Shown: piece by piece, positions 62,045 to 64,000 of the stretch
Numbering within the stretch: the first letter of the stretch is position 1
Layout of the letters: every line of letters starts with the position of its first letter
NCBI GenBank assembly: GCA_936450465.1
Contig: OW388297.1
Coordinates: forward strand, 50,138,630-50,202,629
Reading direction: 5' to 3'
Origin: Gibbula magus
Lineage: Eukaryota > Mollusca > Gastropoda > Trochida > Trochidae
DNA length: 64,000 nt
Translations under genes and position numbers: made by a program
Notes under the pieces: model-generated
The model's input: the letters and a program-made list of their open reading frames with translations, nothing else
The model's database searches: none
Told to the model about the DNA's origin: nothing

Positions 62045-62618
62045 TTGCATGTGATAGTTATTGCGCTTTGTTGCCATGGAAACAGGAACAGGTTAAACGG
62101 TTACAGAAGAGCACATCTACATGATATGAGGAGTTTGTATACACAATTTGATGAGGATTGGTCAATCTGCTCCTTCAAGAAACTCTACCCTTCCAATAAA
62201 CAAAGTCAAAATTGTAGTCATGGAAACGGAACGAAATATTTTGAAAAAAGTTCAAACCCCAAAAAGGCACATCAACGTGTTTTGGGGGAGGCAGTATATC
62301 AAATTTGGTGAGGATTGGCTAAGTAGTTTTAAAGATTTGCTCCGGAAACAAAAACCTACGCTTCAAATAGTCCAAAGTCCAAATTGTAACCATGGAAACA
62401 GAAAAAACAAAAGTTTTGAAAAATGCCTAAACTCCCAAAAGGCACATCTACATGATATGGGGAGGCTGTATACAAAAATTGGCGTAGATTGGTCAAGTTC
62501 TTTTCAAGTACTGCTTCGGAAATGATGTGACACAGAGGGACGGACGGACACACATAAGGACGGATACACAGACGAAGCCAACGACTATATCCCCCGCATT
62601 ATATGCCGGGGGGATATA
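62045..62618 (+). mobile_element. Tandem-unit element with C/G-rich end hairpin
   Basis: About three imperfect units of roughly 145-175 bp share CATGGAAAC, AAAAGGCACATC, CATGATATGGGGAGGCTGTA and GATTGGTCAAG. The element continues into GGACGGACGGACACACAT-like sequence and ends in a hairpin at 62,586-62,618 (TATATCCCCC ... GGGGGGATATA). Elements with about 160-bp tandem cores are known in bivalves (pearl family, thought Helitron-related); assignment to it is a guess. The overlapping short ORFs (62,045-62,525) follow the repeat units. Confidence 0.65.
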
Positions 62619-62639
62619 AATCCATCAATAATGCAACTT

Positions 62640-64000
62640 GGTTAGCAGGACGAAAGATTATGACTTAATTTTAAAGAAGTAGAGTTAATGATTTGTTTAA
62701 TTATATACTTTATGTACACTGTATATTTGCAGTCAATGAAAATACATTTAAATAAAATCAGTCACACACATATCAAATTTTGAAAAACTCTTTAACTAAG
62801 AATTATGGAACAATGTTCATTAAACCAGACTGTGCCGTCTAAAAAAGGACAATATACTATTAAACATGATTACTTCACAAATACTATAACATCTCTTTAC
62901 ATATATTTATATTCACTTTGAAGAAACATACCATCATTGAAAACGGTGTGAGTCATTGGTGGTACCGTTTGAGAATAAATATTACCATTTGATGCATCTA
63001 TTAGCGTTAAGTATCAACGAAAATCTCACAATATTTTCATATATTTTGTCATTCCCTTTGCCTGCAAATATTAACATTAATCACTAGGGACGAGTTCAAG
63101 TTGCATCTAATGTGTTTAGTGTGTACCTCACACCTGCTTTGGATGAAGTCGGAAAGTAAACTCTCTTGTATTATAACTATCATGAAGTAAAGTGAATACC
63201 GCTTCAATATCACACCAACAATAAAACAATAATATAACAATATGAAATCGTGTTGGCAACAAAACTCAGTCTAAATGGTGAGTTGTTATTGAAAGTACAT
63301 ACATGTAATGTACAGGGAGGATCACCATCTGTGAAACTTAAAGATGATATACATAAGTGAAATATGATTCTTCAAAAGCCCCATCAAACTAGTTTCTCAT
63401 TGGTAATATATAAAGAGGGGAATGATTCTTAAAATCATACACATGTTAATGGGTTGATACATACTAACTAAGAAGTGTAAATATTGAATATACTAAGGTA
63501 TAGTAACATATAATTGATGTAAAGATCCTTAATGTGATATACATAGAAATGAACCCTTCAATCATTGATTATTTGTAAAGTCATGAAATAATGAACAAAA
63601 CCTTACATAAGTTAAACGATAAATAATTACTCACATATAAGTGCAACCATTTACTACTTTCAATTAATTTAGCATCCTTTAAAACAGATTATATTAGCAA
63701 GTCAATTAAATGTATGTACGTCACTTCATTCATCAAGTTGATACATATTTGAAGCACCAGTTCTCCTGAACTGTCCATATTTAACACACATTAAGCTTTG
63801 TTTTCCCTACTCAGACTGCTTAAAGACTCGTTTATAATAGTTAACTCAACTAGTCAACTGTTTTCAATGGCAGGGAGACTAGATAAATGAATGATTATAA
63901 CATTAGGAGGAAAACCTAATCAACTCACCCATTTCTTAACTCAATTTACCTTTAGGGCGAGTCACCATGGAACGTTTTGAGTTACCAATTACGACTAATA
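62640..64000. other. AT-rich sequence to the window end, no gene seen
   Basis: No ORF of note, tandem repeat or element end was recognised. Confidence 0.55.

Noticed and set aside
62045..62525. Two overlapping ORFs of 88 and 125 codons
   Set aside because: They follow the tandem units of a repeat element in different frames; no domain.

Overview
The window is AT-rich eukaryotic DNA with no long open reading frame, no recognisable multi-exon gene and no bacterial-style operon. A tRNA-derived SINE whose tail resembles the GCGGCATTAAAC type seen in molluscs, a tandem-unit element with a C/G-rich terminal hairpin, and the density of small TIR elements suggest a lophotrochozoan, most likely a mollusc. 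This is an inference from repeat style, not from a marker gene. I call no protein-coding gene with confidence.

The main structure is a head-to-tail segmental duplication. Unit A (1 to about 15,962) and unit B (about 15,963 to 35,640) are collinear along most of their length. A clearly older third copy, C, follows (about 35,650 to 44,010), and a short decayed fragment, D, lies at about 49,290-49,960. A and B differ by only 1-4% (by eye) in their left 9.7 kb, but by about 6-15% further right. The pair is therefore a mosaic: either conversion or two duplication events. Unit B is about 3.7 kb longer than A, mainly because of one 4.0-kb transposon-like insertion.

The copies serve as insertion traps for each other, so several elements can be defined exactly from an empty site in a sister copy. 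(1) A TA-flanked mariner-type MITE is in A and B and absent from C. (2) A TTAA-flanked MITE family (AGGGGCAGTAGCACG ends) is in B at 27,752 and in C at 38,512, with an empty single TTAA in A. (3) A TAA-flanked Harbinger-like MITE saturated with ACGAAT/ATTCGT motifs is in A only (7,198). (4) A 4,003-bp element in B only (20,333-24,335) has a perfect 6-bp target duplication. Its two inverted subterminal arrays carry 20 and 16 copies of the palindrome TCCTACGTAGGA on a 21-bp pitch, and it holds MITEs nested inside it.

Scattered through A, B, C and the right flank is a group of hairpin-capped fold-back elements: a long hairpin at one end, a short inverted-repeat pair, and a core rich in promoter-type motifs (TGACGTCA, CACRTG, CCAATCA). 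Several of the hairpins end in GAA/GCA/GAAA mini-loops. This is the most interesting unexplained pattern here.

The right third (49-64 kb) is mostly featureless AT-rich DNA. It holds decayed MITEs, a CRE plus DR1-type motif cluster near 54.24 kb, one orphan 70-codon reading frame at 59.3-59.5 kb, an intact-looking SINE with target duplications at 60.9 kb, a 240-bp tandem duplication and a tandem-unit element at 62.0-62.6 kb. The genes, if any, are either outside the window or split into exons too small to see by eye; much of this may be intergenic or intronic.
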